Positions 5,817-5,920 of a stretch of 5,920 nucleotides of DNA are shown piece by piece. The stretch lies in the NCBI GenBank assembly GCA_019410665.1, contig DXSD01000105.1, positions 1 to 5,920 on the forward strand, read 5' to 3'. Position numbers and translations under genes: made by a program. Below the pieces are notes generated by a model. The model searched no databases. It saw only the letters and a list, made by a program, of their open reading frames with translations, and was not told the origin of the DNA. Source of the stretch: Fusobacterium sp. (lineage in GTDB: Bacteria; Fusobacteriota; Fusobacteriia; Fusobacteriales; Fusobacteriaceae). How positions within the stretch are numbered: the stretch's first letter is position 1; each line of letters starts with the position of its first letter.

Positions 5817-5861
5817 AATTATTTTTTATATTATATCATTTTTTTCATATAAAAAATAATT
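5817..5861 (-). repeat. perfect 15-bp A/T inverted repeat around the reductase promoter
   Basis: The left arm at 5817-5831 (AATTATTTTTTATAT) is the exact reverse complement of the right arm at 5847-5861, with a 15-base spacer. Corresponding points of the arms are 30 bp apart, about three helical turns. The candidate -10 lies mainly in the spacer, the -35 region falls in the right arm, and the predicted transcription start falls in the left arm. No T run follows on either strand, so it does not look like a terminator. An operator is possible. A chance palindrome in pure A/T sequence is the alternative. Confidence 0.5.
5830..5838 (-). promoter_or_regulatory. extended -10 promoter for the SDR gene
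   Basis: On the - strand 5838-5830 reads TGATATAAT, an exact TGnTATAAT extended -10 element. The predicted start is near 5823, about 30 bases ahead of the TTG start at 5793. The -35 region (about 5853-5858) reads TATTTT, a poor match. It has the same architecture as the promoter before the lipoprotein gene. Confidence 0.55.
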
Positions 5862-5920
5862 AAAAAAATTACAATTTAACTTACTAAACAGAAAAGGAGA
5901 AAACTTTTACTTCCAATCGC

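Noticed and set aside
5891..5920. AAAAGGAG at 5893-5900 as a ribosome binding site for a plus-strand gene leaving the window
   Set aside because: No ATG, GTG or TTG follows before the window ends, so no start can be supported.

Overview
The window is strongly A+T-rich and gene-dense. It uses AGA for most arginines and has near-consensus Shine-Dalgarno (SD) sequences (AGGAG, GGAGG) before almost every start. The base composition, codon use, and the combination of a SlyD-type prolyl isomerase with a lipobox-bearing lipoprotein suggest a member of the Fusobacteriota, possibly a Fusobacterium. That assignment is an inference from style and gene content. No rRNA or other phylogenetic marker is present. 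I see no tRNA, CRISPR array, insertion sequence or transposase.

The left half (59-2453) is read on the + strand: a DJ-1/PfpI-family protein, slyD (peptidyl-prolyl isomerase and metal-binding chaperone), rpiB (ribose-5-phosphate isomerase B), hinT (histidine-triad nucleotide hydrolase), and a 90-residue charged helical protein. rpiB and hinT are 15 bases apart and are almost certainly co-transcribed. slyD ends in a hairpin terminator at 1228-1253. The small helical gene has its own candidate promoter (2090-2117) and a strong terminator (2463-2502), so it looks like an independent unit.

The right half is read on the - strand, converging on the left half at about 2500. In transcription order it holds a short-chain dehydrogenase/reductase (5793-5029), a TPR-like lipoprotein of unknown function (4969-3806) and a class I/II PLP aminotransferase (3795-2542). 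The lipoprotein and aminotransferase form a tight operon. The aminotransferase SD lies across the lipoprotein stop codon, and an extended -10 element just upstream can drive both. The reductase has its own extended -10 element, lying in the spacer of a perfect 15-bp A/T inverted repeat, and starts at TTG with a weak SD.

Most of this is ordinary housekeeping and metabolism: pentose phosphate interconversion, nucleotide hydrolysis, protein folding, amino-acid transamination and a redox enzyme. I found no convincing new multi-gene system. The points most worth a second look are the small helical protein with its dedicated transcription signals, the lipoprotein of unrecognised family coupled to an aminotransferase, the inverted repeat around the reductase promoter, and a plus-strand extended -10 element just past the convergent terminator.
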